From assembly GCF_031729055.1 (NCBI RefSeq), contig NZ_JAVMIP010000018.1, positions 1 through 62,785 of the forward strand: 62,785 nucleotides of DNA, read 5' to 3'. Below, one piece after another: positions 18,680 to 27,720 of this stretch. The notes under the pieces are model-generated. The model made no database searches and had not been told where the DNA came from. It saw nothing but the letters and a program-made list of their open reading frames with translations. This DNA is from Pseudocalidococcus azoricus BACA0444. Its GTDB lineage: Bacteria; Cyanobacteriota; Cyanobacteriia; Thermosynechococcales; Thermosynechococcaceae. Numbering within the stretch: position 1 is the stretch's first letter; every line of letters begins with the position of its first letter. The translations under genes were made by a program, and so were the position numbers.

Positions 18680-19117
18680 ATGAATAATGATCAAAGACAT
18701 GGCTGGGCCAAGCTACTCTCAATTATGGTTGGGCTTTTGTTGGCTCTAGTGATTGGTCTCAGTACCGTCTTAGTTTTGCCCAGTCCGGCCCAGGCCACAG
18801 TTGGTGAAGCTCCCTCTTTAATCGTGGTTGCCGGAAAAATCAAAATCAAACCAGGGACAAAGGAAGAATTTACACAGTTGGCTGAAAAGTGTCTGACCCT
18901 CTCTCGCCAAGAACCTGGCTCAATTTCCTATAGCTTTTATGAAGATCAAACCGCTGCTAACACGATTTTATATTTTGAAGAGTGGCGGAATCAGGCGGCC
19001 TTAGATCATCATTTTCAAACTCCCTACTTTCAGGAATTTATGGAGAAAGCCGGGCCGTTATTTAATGGTACGCCAGAAATTAAGGTTTACAGTGTGACTG
19101 AGACTAAAACCCTATAG
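18680..19117 (+). CDS. Exported ABM-fold (quinol-monooxygenase-like) protein
   Basis: 145 aa. N-terminal signal peptide (LLSIMVGLLLALVIGLSTVLV, then PAQATVG, likely cleaved near residue 37). The rest is one antibiotic-biosynthesis-monooxygenase domain: VVAGKIKIKPGTKEEFTQL, then EPGSISYSFYED, then ILYFEEWRNQAALDHHFQT with the family-typical E-x-W and paired His. Cytosolic relatives such as YgiN act cofactor-free on quinols; export to the periplasm or lumen is unusual. First gene of a seven-gene operon, 53 bp before the first cupin. Confidence 0.82.
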   Translation: MNNDQRHGWAKLLSIMVGLLLALVIGLSTVLVLPSPAQATVGEAPSLIVVAGKIKIKPGTKEEFTQLAEKCLTLSRQEPGSISYSFYEDQTAANTILYFEEWRNQAALDHHFQTPYFQEFMEKAGPLFNGTPEIKVYSVTETKTL

Positions 19118-19170
19118 TTGCTACGCTTATGCTCGGCTTGATAACAGCATTTTTGAGGTGATTTCCTGCT

Positions 19171-19986
19171 ATGCTCAACCACTGGTTTAGGGCTAGTTTA
19201 TCGTTGCTTACAACTATCGTTTTAATGTTCGGCGTTTTAGTGTTGGGGATCATGGGTTTTGATCATTCCCCGGCCTGGGCGATTAATTCTATTCCCGACC
19301 TGCCATTTCCTAAAGTCGAAAAACCAGAGCAAATTTTAGGCCCCGCTGGAGAGATTTTCACGTTTGCCACTTGTAATCGGGGAACCCAGGGCTTTACCTT
19401 GGCTGACGCTCAAATTCCGGCTGGAGCGGGGCCATTGCCGCATATTCACCATCACACTAACGAATGGTTTTGGACTCCCCAAGGGGGACTGGAGTTGTTT
19501 CAAAGTGTGCAGGAATACCCAGACCTAAACCATCCCGCCACCGATGAAGATGCTGGTCGGGCCAAAGTCTATACCGTTGATACCGTTCCCAACCAGATTG
19601 TCTATGGTCCGAAAAATCGGGTGCACGGGTTTACAAATATTACCGATGAAACTCGCCCATTAACATTTATTTGGCTCCAAGATTCAAGTTCTCCTCAATA
19701 TCCCTATGGTGATGGGGGGATTCGCGAGTATTTTCAGGATGTGGGCATTCTGATTACTGATGCTAACAATCTCCCTCCAATCACTGACCAGGCCAAGGAA
19801 GAATTTGTCACCCACGCACCCCAGTATGGGATCAACCAAAGTGACTATTTCCTGAAATATGTGGCTGAAGTTGATCATCATCCTCCCCTCATTTTGGCTA
19901 AAGGGAGTAACGATCCCGACCTAATGGCAATCATTGATACGATCCAGGCCTTTAATCAGGGTGATACTTCGGTAAGTTGTTTTTAA
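19171..19986 (+). CDS. Exported cupin-domain protein 1
   Basis: 271 aa with GAGG upstream of the ATG. A signal anchor (LTTIVLMFGVLVLGIM) ends with SPAWAIN. The cupin domain has the first metal motif GAGPLPHIHHHTNEWFW and second motif NRVHGFTNITDE, so an HxHxxxE...H metal site is intact. The C-terminal ~70 residues form a helical extension with YGINQSDYFLKYV. It resembles quercetinase-like or sugar-binding secreted cupins. A paralog lies 200 bp downstream; the two share the same domain order and C-terminal extension. Likely oxygenase or binding function outside the cytosol; substrate unknown. Confidence 0.82.
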   Translation: MLNHWFRASLSLLTTIVLMFGVLVLGIMGFDHSPAWAINSIPDLPFPKVEKPEQILGPAGEIFTFATCNRGTQGFTLADAQIPAGAGPLPHIHHHTNEWFWTPQGGLELFQSVQEYPDLNHPATDEDAGRAKVYTVDTVPNQIVYGPKNRVHGFTNITDETRPLTFIWLQDSSSPQYPYGDGGIREYFQDVGILITDANNLPPITDQAKEEFVTHAPQYGINQSDYFLKYVAEVDHHPPLILAKGSNDPDLMAIIDTIQAFNQGDTSVSCF

Positions 19987-20004
19987 AAAGGAGCAGGATC
20001 AAGA

Positions 20005-20181
20005 ATGTTCAATCAACAGTTGGGATATGCCATTATCGGAGGCTGGATATTGGGGGTTATTTTTGGTTTTTTCAAGCTGCCGTTACCAGTGCCTCCGTTT
20101 GAAGGGTTAGTTGCAGCGGCAGCCTGTTTATTGGGGCAGTTCACCTACACATTTATTAAGCAAAAACTCGGTCAAGGATAG
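20005..20181 (+). CDS. XapX-like small membrane protein
   Basis: 58 aa, ATG at 20005 with AAGGAG 14 bp upstream and AGGA 5 bp upstream, ending TAG at 20179-20181. It has two hydrophobic stretches, AIIGGWILGVIFGFF and GLVAAAACLLGQFTYTF, joined by the Pro-rich turn KLPLPVPPFEG. This is the layout of XapX (DUF1427) proteins, for example the xanthosine-operon gene xapX, whose function is unknown. It is sandwiched between the paralogous cupins with 2 bp to the next start, so it belongs to the operon. Confidence 0.75.
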   Translation: MFNQQLGYAIIGGWILGVIFGFFKLPLPVPPFEGLVAAAACLLGQFTYTFIKQKLGQG

Positions 20182-20183
20182 GA

Positions 20184-20996
20184 ATGACAACAATGTTAAA
20201 AATTAGAACTTGGGTTACTGCGCTAGTTTTTGTCCTGGTGATTAGCGGCGTAGTCATTTTTCAAACCCAGGCCAGTTTGGCAAAAAATCCCCCCTACTCC
20301 ATTGACAATATCCCGATGCCAAAGCTGGAGAATCCCCTCCGCATCCTCACGCCAGCTAATGAAATTTTTGAAATTGCCTCCTGCTCCACAAAAGACTTTG
20401 GTTTTGCCATTACCACGGCCCAAATTCCCCCCGGCGGCGGCCCCATGCCCCATGTTCACTACTACATCAATGAATTTTTCTGGCCCCAAAAAGGTGGACT
20501 GGAGATTTTTCACAGTGAGCGTAAATTTCCTGATATGAGCAACCCCCCAACCGTTGAAGCCGCTGGCCGGGCCGCTCTTTATAGTGTGGAAACCCAGCCC
20601 AAACAAGTAGTTTACTCTCCCCACACCTTTATGCATGGCTTTGTCAATCCGACCACAGAAACCTTGCCGATGGTGATGATTTGGGTCCGGGATGAGGTTG
20701 CTCCAGATTTTGAATATCACGATGGTGGAATGCGGGAATATTTCTCAGCGGTGGGGGCCCATATTACGGACTTAAACAATTTACCCACCGTTACCGATGC
20801 CCAACGCAATGCCTTTGTCAGCCAGGCCCCGAAATTTGGCATTAACCAGAGTGCCTTTATGATGCAATATGTTACCTCCATTAGTGATAAATTCCCGAAA
20901 AACTTGGCGAAACTGCAAAATCCGCAAACCCTCAATAAGGTAATTGAAACCATCAATGCCTTTAACAATGACGATAAATCTGTCACCTGTGGGTAA
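20184..20996 (+). CDS. Exported cupin-domain protein 2
   Basis: 270 aa. Signal anchor WVTALVFVLVISGVVIFQ ending near ASLAKNP. Cupin motif 1 is PGGGPMPHVHYYINEFFW (HVHYYINE keeps His, His and Glu) and motif 2 is THTFMHGFVNP-like. The C-terminal extension YGINQ/FGINQSAFMMQYV is shared with the upstream cupin, so the pair arose by duplication. The start at 20184 follows the XapX stop by 2 bp; an internal ATG at 20193 is possible. The role is presumably linked to that of its paralog, perhaps as a heteromeric enzyme. Confidence 0.82.
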   Translation: MTTMLKIRTWVTALVFVLVISGVVIFQTQASLAKNPPYSIDNIPMPKLENPLRILTPANEIFEIASCSTKDFGFAITTAQIPPGGGPMPHVHYYINEFFWPQKGGLEIFHSERKFPDMSNPPTVEAAGRAALYSVETQPKQVVYSPHTFMHGFVNPTTETLPMVMIWVRDEVAPDFEYHDGGMREYFSAVGAHITDLNNLPTVTDAQRNAFVSQAPKFGINQSAFMMQYVTSISDKFPKNLAKLQNPQTLNKVIETINAFNNDDKSVTCG

Positions 20997-20998
20997 GC

Positions 20999-21859
20999 AT
21001 GGCTGCTGCAATTCGCTTTGGGGTTCATTCATTCATCTGGAAACAAGAGTTTTTCGGAAATGAGCATTATATTTTTGAGCAAGCCCAGGCCTGGGGATTT
21101 GATGGCGTAGAAATTTCGACCCATTACTTTGCCGATATTGCTCCAGAAACGATCAAACGCTATCGGGATGAGTATGAAATTGAATTAACCCTATGTACAA
21201 GTATGCCCAATGGCTTGTCCTTGACCAGTGAGGATGCAGACTGTTGGCAAAAATCGGTGCAATATGTCCAAGATGCCATTACCTTTGCCCAGGCCTGTGG
21301 CATTACCCAACTTTCGGGGCCGCTGATTCATCCCGTCAGTTACTTAACCGGAAAGCCTTTACAACCGGAAGAAACACCCCGACTCCACCAGGCCCTCACA
21401 GAAATTGCCGATACTTTATCTAAAACTGAGATTAAATTGGCGATTGAACCCCTAAATCGGTTCCAAGGCTATGCTCTAAATACCGTGGCGCAGGGCCTGG
21501 AGTTGTTGCATCAAATTGGTTGCGCTCAACTGGGCCTGTTGCTGGATCTCTTTCACATGAACATTGAAGAAAAAGATCTCGTGAAAGCCTTCTTGGCCGC
21601 CGGGGAGAAATGTTTCCACGTCCATGCCTGTGCCTGTGATCGGGGAACGCCGGGGACGGACACCATGCCCTGGCCGGAGTTGTTTCGAGCTTTAGACAAT
21701 ATTAATTTTCAGGGTTGGATTGTGATTGAAAGTTTTAATCGTGAGGATCAAGCCTTGGCCACCGCAGCCCGAGTTTGGCGACCCCTAGCCGACAGCAGCG
21801 AACAAATTGCCCGTGACGGCCTCAATTTTCTACAGCACACTTATCAGGCAACCCGATGA
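20999..21859 (+). CDS. Sugar isomerase/epimerase-like TIM barrel (ketose 3-epimerase-like)
   Basis: 286 aa AP-endonuclease-2-type barrel, cytosolic (no signal). The four expected metal ligands are visible in context: Glu in LAIEPLNRF, Asp in LLLDLFHMN, His in CFHVHACACDRGTPG, and Glu in WIVIESFNRED. This pattern matches D-tagatose/D-allulose 3-epimerase and hydroxypyruvate-isomerase relatives. It starts 2 bp after the cupin 2 stop and its end overlaps the next gene by 4 bp (ATGA), so it is tightly coupled. It would convert a small ketose or hydroxy-keto acid delivered by the exported enzymes; the substrate is not known. Confidence 0.83.
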   Translation: MAAAIRFGVHSFIWKQEFFGNEHYIFEQAQAWGFDGVEISTHYFADIAPETIKRYRDEYEIELTLCTSMPNGLSLTSEDADCWQKSVQYVQDAITFAQACGITQLSGPLIHPVSYLTGKPLQPEETPRLHQALTEIADTLSKTEIKLAIEPLNRFQGYALNTVAQGLELLHQIGCAQLGLLLDLFHMNIEEKDLVKAFLAAGEKCFHVHACACDRGTPGTDTMPWPELFRALDNINFQGWIVIESFNREDQALATAARVWRPLADSSEQIARDGLNFLQHTYQATR

Positions 21860-22731
21860 GAGACCCGTTTATTCCGATTGATTTACCCCCTGGCTTTGAA
21901 CATACGTTTACCGAAGTTGGGACTACAACCCTCCATGCCGTTGAAGGTGGCCAAGGCACTCCCCTCTTGCTCCTCGGTGGCTGGCCCCAAACCTCTTATG
22001 CCTGGCGATTGCTCTGGTCACAGTTGGGGGAAAAGTTCCGGGTCATTTCCCTTGATATGCGGGGGCAGGGTGACTCTGATATTCCGGCTGGCCCTTACGA
22101 CTGCGGCACGGCTGCCCAAGAAATTAAAGATTTTCTCGAGCTTAAGGGCATTTCCCAGTTTTATTTAGTTGGTCATGATGTCGGGGCCTGGGTAGCCTTT
22201 ACGGTGCTCAAAACCTTTCCAGAGGCAATCTTAGGGGCGGGGTTGATTGATGCAGCGATCCCTGGCCTGGTTAGTCCCGACTTTTTTGGGGTGGTGAATG
22301 CAGCCAAAGTCTGGCAGTTTTACTTCCACAAAGTCCCGGATTTAGCCGATAGTTTGGTGGCGGGCAAAGAACTCGACTATCTGAGTTGGTATTTCACCAA
22401 TAAATCTAAGCGCAAGCAGAACTTAACCCCAGAGGTGATGGACTACTACGCCAAATACTACAGTCAGCCCGGGGCGATGAAAGCCGGATTTCTTTGGTAT
22501 GCTGCCCTCGAGGAAACCATGGCCGCTAATACTCTGGCTCCTGAAACAAAATTTACGCAGCCAATTTTTGCCATGGGCGGTGAATTTGCCACCAAAACCC
22601 TGATCTATAACGGCATGGCTCCCTACTGTGAAAACTTGACCAGCTATCTGATTGAACAGTGTGGCCACTACATTCCCGAAGAAGCGCCGGAAGAAATTTT
22701 TAACGCCATCACCACCACATTTAACCCCTAA
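21856..22731 (+). CDS. Alpha/beta hydrolase (epoxide hydrolase/dehalogenase-like)
   Basis: 291 aa. Oxyanion region LLLGGWPQTSYAWR; nucleophile elbow LVGHDVGAWVAF with Asp as the nucleophile, as in epoxide hydrolases and haloalkane dehalogenases; C-terminal catalytic His in EQCGHYIPEEAPEE. The cap domain lies at about residues 130-215. It overlaps the epimerase gene by 4 bp. An Asp nucleophile implies ester-intermediate hydrolysis of an epoxide or C-halide, or perhaps an ester. The operon contains no ordinary halogen-related gene, so an epoxide- or lactone-like substrate is the better guess. Confidence 0.85.
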   Translation: MRDPFIPIDLPPGFEHTFTEVGTTTLHAVEGGQGTPLLLLGGWPQTSYAWRLLWSQLGEKFRVISLDMRGQGDSDIPAGPYDCGTAAQEIKDFLELKGISQFYLVGHDVGAWVAFTVLKTFPEAILGAGLIDAAIPGLVSPDFFGVVNAAKVWQFYFHKVPDLADSLVAGKELDYLSWYFTNKSKRKQNLTPEVMDYYAKYYSQPGAMKAGFLWYAALEETMAANTLAPETKFTQPIFAMGGEFATKTLIYNGMAPYCENLTSYLIEQCGHYIPEEAPEEIFNAITTTFNP

Positions 22732-22745
22732 AGGAGACCCCGACC

Positions 22746-23756
22746 ATGCATCGCCGTGATTTATTCAAACAAGGATTAGCCGCCGGAGCCGGAGCCATTG
22801 CCACCTATGCCATGATGCGCCCTCAATCAGCCCAGGCCCAGACCCGATCCAATACCGTTAAACCCGGACAATTTTGGCCCGATGGAATCCGGATGCCAGT
22901 CTCCCTCTCCTTAATGTTTGAAACTGGATCCCAACCGGCAACTGGCGCACCTACCCCCTTTGGCAACTTCACCCCACCCCCCGGAATTTATGATTTGCCG
23001 ACCATCACCTGGTATCGCTATGGCTACACAGAGGGCGTGCCGCGGATTTTAGATGTTTTAGATAAATACAAAATTAAAATCACCTCCCATATGTCCGGCC
23101 GCACGGTGGAAATGTATCCGGATCGGGCCAGGGAAATTGTCCAACGCGGTCATGAGGCGGCGGCCCACGGCTGGAATTGGGACAACGAATTTAACATGAC
23201 CTTTGACGAGGAAAAAGCCTTTATTAAACGCAATGTGGACATGATCTACAAAGTGACGGGGCAGCGCGCTGTGGGCTATAACGCACCTGGCCTGCGGGGA
23301 TCTGTGAATGTCCTGAATGTTTTGAATGATTTGGGCTTTCTTTATCACATTGATGATGTCAGCCGGGATGAACCGTTTATTGTCAAATTACTGAATGGCA
23401 AAACCATTGTCGTGGTTCCATACGCCGTCTATATGAACGATATTCGGGCCTATGAAGCACGGTTTTTTTCATCAGAACAATATTTAATTGAACTGAAAAA
23501 CTCCTTTGACCGCCTCTATGAAGAATCGGCCTACCGCCGCCGGATGATGGCTGTAACCATGCATGATCGCCTCCAACGCCCCGAGCACGTCCAAACCTTT
23601 AACGAATTTCTGGAGTACATCATTAAAAAGCCGGGTGTCACCTTCATGAAGAAAATTGACATTGCTAACTTTGCGAATAACGATCCCAATACGATTCGGG
23701 AAAATATTGCCGATGTCTATCCCAATGTCCCTAACTTTGAAAAGAAAACCACCTAA
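22746..23756 (+). CDS. Tat-exported polysaccharide deacetylase-fold protein (PuuE-like)
   Basis: 336 aa. Twin-arginine start MHRRDLFKQGLAAGAGAIA with an Ala-rich stretch ending SAQAQTR. The NodB-type fold shows TWYRYGYTEGVPRILDVLDK, SHMSGRTVEMYP, EAAAHGWNWDNE and TMHDRLQRPEHVQTF. The AHGWNW and cyclic-amide-type loops resemble allantoinase PuuE and related deacetylases more than chitin deacetylases. AAAGGAGA lies 9 bp before the ATG. Last gene of the operon. A folded, probably metal-bearing enzyme exported by Tat fits with the other exported products. Confidence 0.82.
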   Translation: MHRRDLFKQGLAAGAGAIATYAMMRPQSAQAQTRSNTVKPGQFWPDGIRMPVSLSLMFETGSQPATGAPTPFGNFTPPPGIYDLPTITWYRYGYTEGVPRILDVLDKYKIKITSHMSGRTVEMYPDRAREIVQRGHEAAAHGWNWDNEFNMTFDEEKAFIKRNVDMIYKVTGQRAVGYNAPGLRGSVNVLNVLNDLGFLYHIDDVSRDEPFIVKLLNGKTIVVVPYAVYMNDIRAYEARFFSSEQYLIELKNSFDRLYEESAYRRRMMAVTMHDRLQRPEHVQTFNEFLEYIIKKPGVTFMKKIDIANFANNDPNTIRENIADVYPNVPNFEKKTT

Positions 23757-23858
23757 ACCTCATGACTCGGACTCTTAACCTACCACTATAAATATATAGC
23801 AACCTCATTTGAGATTGCAGCGGTAAAGTGATTATCATAAATTTATAGGCTGGTCAAT

Positions 23859-23960
23859 ATAGCGTTACGTAGACTGTTTTGAGAGAGTAGAAATGTTAAA
23901 ATACTTTCCATAAAATATTTTCTGACTTGTCCCCGTCTAACCCTAAATGAGTAACGCTAT
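23859..23960. repeat. Mini-element family 1, copy A
   Basis: 102 bp with perfect 10-bp terminal inverted repeats (ATAGCGTTAC ... GTAACGCTAT), flanked by an extra T and A. The interior matches copies at 25383, 31201 and 32143. No coding capacity, so a MITE-like non-autonomous element. It lies 102 bp after the deacetylase stop. Confidence 0.85.
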
Positions 23961-23987
23961 AAAAACATGAACGGTTAATCATCATGA

Positions 23988-24176
23988 GTCGAAATAATCT
24001 CAGAAAGAATCTCTGGCCTGCGTGAATTTATTCGTTCTAATCCTGATGCAAGAGAACTGAAACAAGTCTGGTATTTATGTCCAACATTTAAGGCTGTTAA
24101 GTGGTTATTTGAATGGTTTATCGATCATTTTACACTGCATTCTGGGCAACTTCATATGTATGGTGTCTTCTCATGA
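23988..24176 (+). pseudogene. Short coding relic, possibly from an insertion sequence
   Basis: An open frame of 62 codons without a good start codon ends at TGA 24174-24176. It contains EFIRSNPDARELKQVWYL and then KAVKWLFEWFIDHFTL. The first part resembles the N-terminal linker of some IS630-type transposases (NPD/ARELK); the second part is unassigned. It is AT-rich and follows a mini-element directly. It could also be the end of an unrelated decayed gene. Confidence 0.3.
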
Positions 24177-24230
24177 ACAATTTATGTTTGCTATATCAAC
24201 TCAATCATTACAGTCCAAACGAACACAACT

Positions 24231-25175
24231 ATGGAAATTACAGCTATTGCTAGAGAACGAGAGGGGATTCTCAGTGGGATGGCCCAAATTGCGCTGTTGG
24301 GGGGAACCCGGACATTAACCCCAGCCGACATCGCCAGCCTCCAGGCCTGTAGCCACTATCTTTTTCAAACTGAACTCAGAGACTGGCATCAACTGCCTCC
24401 AATTCTCCCCCAACAGTTAGCTGCGCGTTTACCCAATCCACGCCAACGGGAAATAGCCCTGCAACTGCTGACCGTGATGGCCTTTGTGGATGGGGTAGTG
24501 GATGAAGCCAAAATCAACCTCGTTCTCACCTATGCCGATGCCCTCGAAGTTCATGCAGACTACATTCAGGATTTAGTTGCCACCACCCGCCGCCAATGGG
24601 CCTGGATTTTAGCGGATATGAGCCAGCGAAACATTGAGAGTATTATCGGGCAACCCTGGGCAGGAGCCGACATCACCGCCTGGTTATTACCCTATCAACA
24701 TAGGAGTGACCCGATCTTAGTAGATCGTTTCCAGGCCCTAGCTGAACTCCCCGCCGACACCCTTGGCTACAAATTTTGGGACTTTTATCAAGCCCAGGCC
24801 TATGGGTTTCCAGGAGAACCTAGGGGCTTAAATGCCAGATTTGCTGTTCCCCACGACTGTATCCATTTGCTGGCAGGCTATGACACCTCACCCGCTGGAG
24901 AAATTCTCGTTTCTACCTTTACCGCCGCCATGCACCGTCAAAAACCAATGGCTGGCCACATCTTGCCCGTAATTTACAGTTGGCATTTAGGGATTGCTTT
25001 TAATGATGTCGCCGGATCTGCCCAAGGAGCATTAGATCCCAAGGAATTCTGGCAGGCCTGGGCCCGGGGGCATGATACAGCCATAGATTTATTTGACCCG
25101 GCCTGGGATTTTTGGGCTATAACAGCAATACCCCTAGAAGAACTCCGAGACATTTATAAAATTCCTGTCCGATAA
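24231..25175 (+). CDS. TerB-like plus Coq4-like two-part protein
   Basis: 314 aa, ATG at 24231 without an obvious ribosome-binding site. Residues ~75-110 (LQLLTVMAFVDGVVDEAKIN) look like a TerB-type helical acidic motif. Residues ~200-225 contain VPHDCIHLLAGYDTSPAGEILV, in which the HDxxHxxxG pattern is that of the Coq4 family (quinone-biosynthesis-linked, metal-binding). The rest is helical and Trp-rich. The combination suggests an uncharacterised cyanobacterial family. The two fold assignments come from short motifs only and need a profile search. Confidence 0.55.
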   Translation: MEITAIAREREGILSGMAQIALLGGTRTLTPADIASLQACSHYLFQTELRDWHQLPPILPQQLAARLPNPRQREIALQLLTVMAFVDGVVDEAKINLVLTYADALEVHADYIQDLVATTRRQWAWILADMSQRNIESIIGQPWAGADITAWLLPYQHRSDPILVDRFQALAELPADTLGYKFWDFYQAQAYGFPGEPRGLNARFAVPHDCIHLLAGYDTSPAGEILVSTFTAAMHRQKPMAGHILPVIYSWHLGIAFNDVAGSAQGALDPKEFWQAWARGHDTAIDLFDPAWDFWAITAIPLEELRDIYKIPVR

Positions 25176-25202
25176 GATTAAGAGAAAAGTAGGGAGAGAC
25201 TA

Positions 25203-25273
25203 AGCGGGCACGGGGAATCGAACCCCGATCAGTAGCTTGGAAGGCTGCGGTTTTACCACTAAACTATGCCCGC
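25203..25273 (-). tRNA. tRNA-Gly (anticodon TCC)
   Basis: 71-nt cloverleaf on the minus strand. Acceptor GCGGGCA pairs with TGCCCGC, discriminator T, D-arm GTTTAGTGGTAAAAC, anticodon loop CTTCCAA (anticodon TCC), T-arm CGGGGTTCGATTCCCCG. No CCA is encoded. The anticodon stem GCAGC/GCTAC has one C-A mismatch at the second pair. It lies on the same strand as, and downstream of, glyQ. Confidence 0.95.
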
Positions 25274-25382
25274 ACGATTTAAAATCCTGACTTAATCGGC
25301 AATGTCTATTTTAGCCTATTATTTCTCACTCTCAGGCCTGGAAATGCCAGAAAATCATCGGGCTGCAAATTGCTATCCAGCT

Positions 25383-25485
25383 ATGGCATTACTGATTTAG
25401 GGTGAGACGGGGACAAGTCAGAAAATGCTTGATCGGCAGTCTTTTTGACAGTTCTACTCTCTTAGAACAGCCTGCATCACGCTAT
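25383..25485. repeat. Mini-element family 1, copy B (at the glyQ stop)
   Basis: 103 bp, inverted relative to copy A, with ends ATGGCATTAC and ATCACGCTAT-like, interior very similar to copies A and C. Its right end begins inside the glyQ stop codon: the A of TGA is the first base of the element's ATAGCG end. Confidence 0.8.
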
Positions 25486-26357
25486 CAGGAGGGAGTTAGG
25501 AGGGGAAAGCCTAATGCTTGGCGTTGCTCTAAGTAGAGTTGGGCCACCTGCCGGGCTAAGTGTCGAATTTTACCAATGTAGCGAGTCCGTTCCGCCACAG
25601 AAATAACCCCCCTTGCATCGAGCAAATTAAAGGTGTGGGAGCATTTGAGGACATAATCCAGGCCGGGTAGGACTAACTTCCGGGCAATCAGTTGTTCTGC
25701 TTCCGTTTGGTATAGGTTAAACAAAGTAAACAGCATCTCTGGGTTGGCAGCTTCAAAGTTATAGGTGGATTGCTCAATTTCTCCCTGTAAATGCACATCC
25801 CCATAGGTTAGGTCTTGATTCCACTGAATTTTGGCGATGGCATCCACCTCTTGCAAATACATGGTTAAACGTTCCAGTCCATAGGTAATTTCAATGGAAA
25901 CCGGACGACAATCCAACCCCCCACATTGTTGAAAATAGGTAAATTGGGTCACTTCCATCCCATCCAGCCAAACCTCCCAACCTGTGCCCCAGGCCCCCAC
26001 CGCCGCATCTTCCCAGTTATCCTCGACAAAGCGAATATCATGTTCTTCGGGTTTAATGCCCAAGGCCCGCAGTGAATCTAAATAAACCTCCTGAATGGTG
26101 TCCGGTGAGGGCTTAATCAGAACTTGATATTGGTAGTAGTACTGATAACGGTTGGGATTTTCGCCATACCGTCCATCTCCCGGCCGCCGACAGGGTTCAA
26201 CATAGGCCACGGCCCAAGGTTCCGGTCCCAAGGCTCGCAAAAAGGTATGTGGACTTTTCGTCCCCGCGCCTTTTTCAATGTCATAGGCCTGGGCAATCAA
26301 GCAACCCCGCTCTCCCCAAAATTGATGCAAGGTTCCAATCACGGCCTGGAAGTTCAC
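25485..26357 (-). CDS. glyQ: Glycyl-tRNA synthetase alpha chain
   Basis: 290 aa from a GTG at 26357 with TAGGA 6 bp upstream; other GlyQ proteins begin at this [13 protein letters not shown] segment. Class II core motifs include [33 protein letters not shown] and [17 protein letters not shown]. It pairs with a beta chain (GlyS, not in this window) to charge tRNA-Gly in the cytosol. The reading frame ends with PLLTPS and a TGA that overlaps a mini-element by one base, so the natural C-terminus may have been trimmed by insertion. A tRNA-Gly gene follows. Confidence 0.95.
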   Translation of the reverse strand: MNFQAVIGTLHQFWGERGCLIAQAYDIEKGAGTKSPHTFLRALGPEPWAVAYVEPCRRPGDGRYGENPNRYQYYYQYQVLIKPSPDTIQEVYLDSLRALGIKPEEHDIRFVEDNWEDAAVGAWGTGWEVWLDGMEVTQFTYFQQCGGLDCRPVSIEITYGLERLTMYLQEVDAIAKIQWNQDLTYGDVHLQGEIEQSTYNFEAANPEMLFTLFNLYQTEAEQLIARKLVLPGLDYVLKCSHTFNLLDARGVISVAERTRYIGKIRHLARQVAQLYLEQRQALGFPLLTPS

Positions 26358-26443
26358 GAGTTTTCCTACCCCAATCTTGAACGTATCGCTTTTCCAGAAT
26401 ATCGAATCATTGGGGCACAAGTGCAAAACAGGTACATCTGAAC

Positions 26444-27720
<1,277 letters not shown>

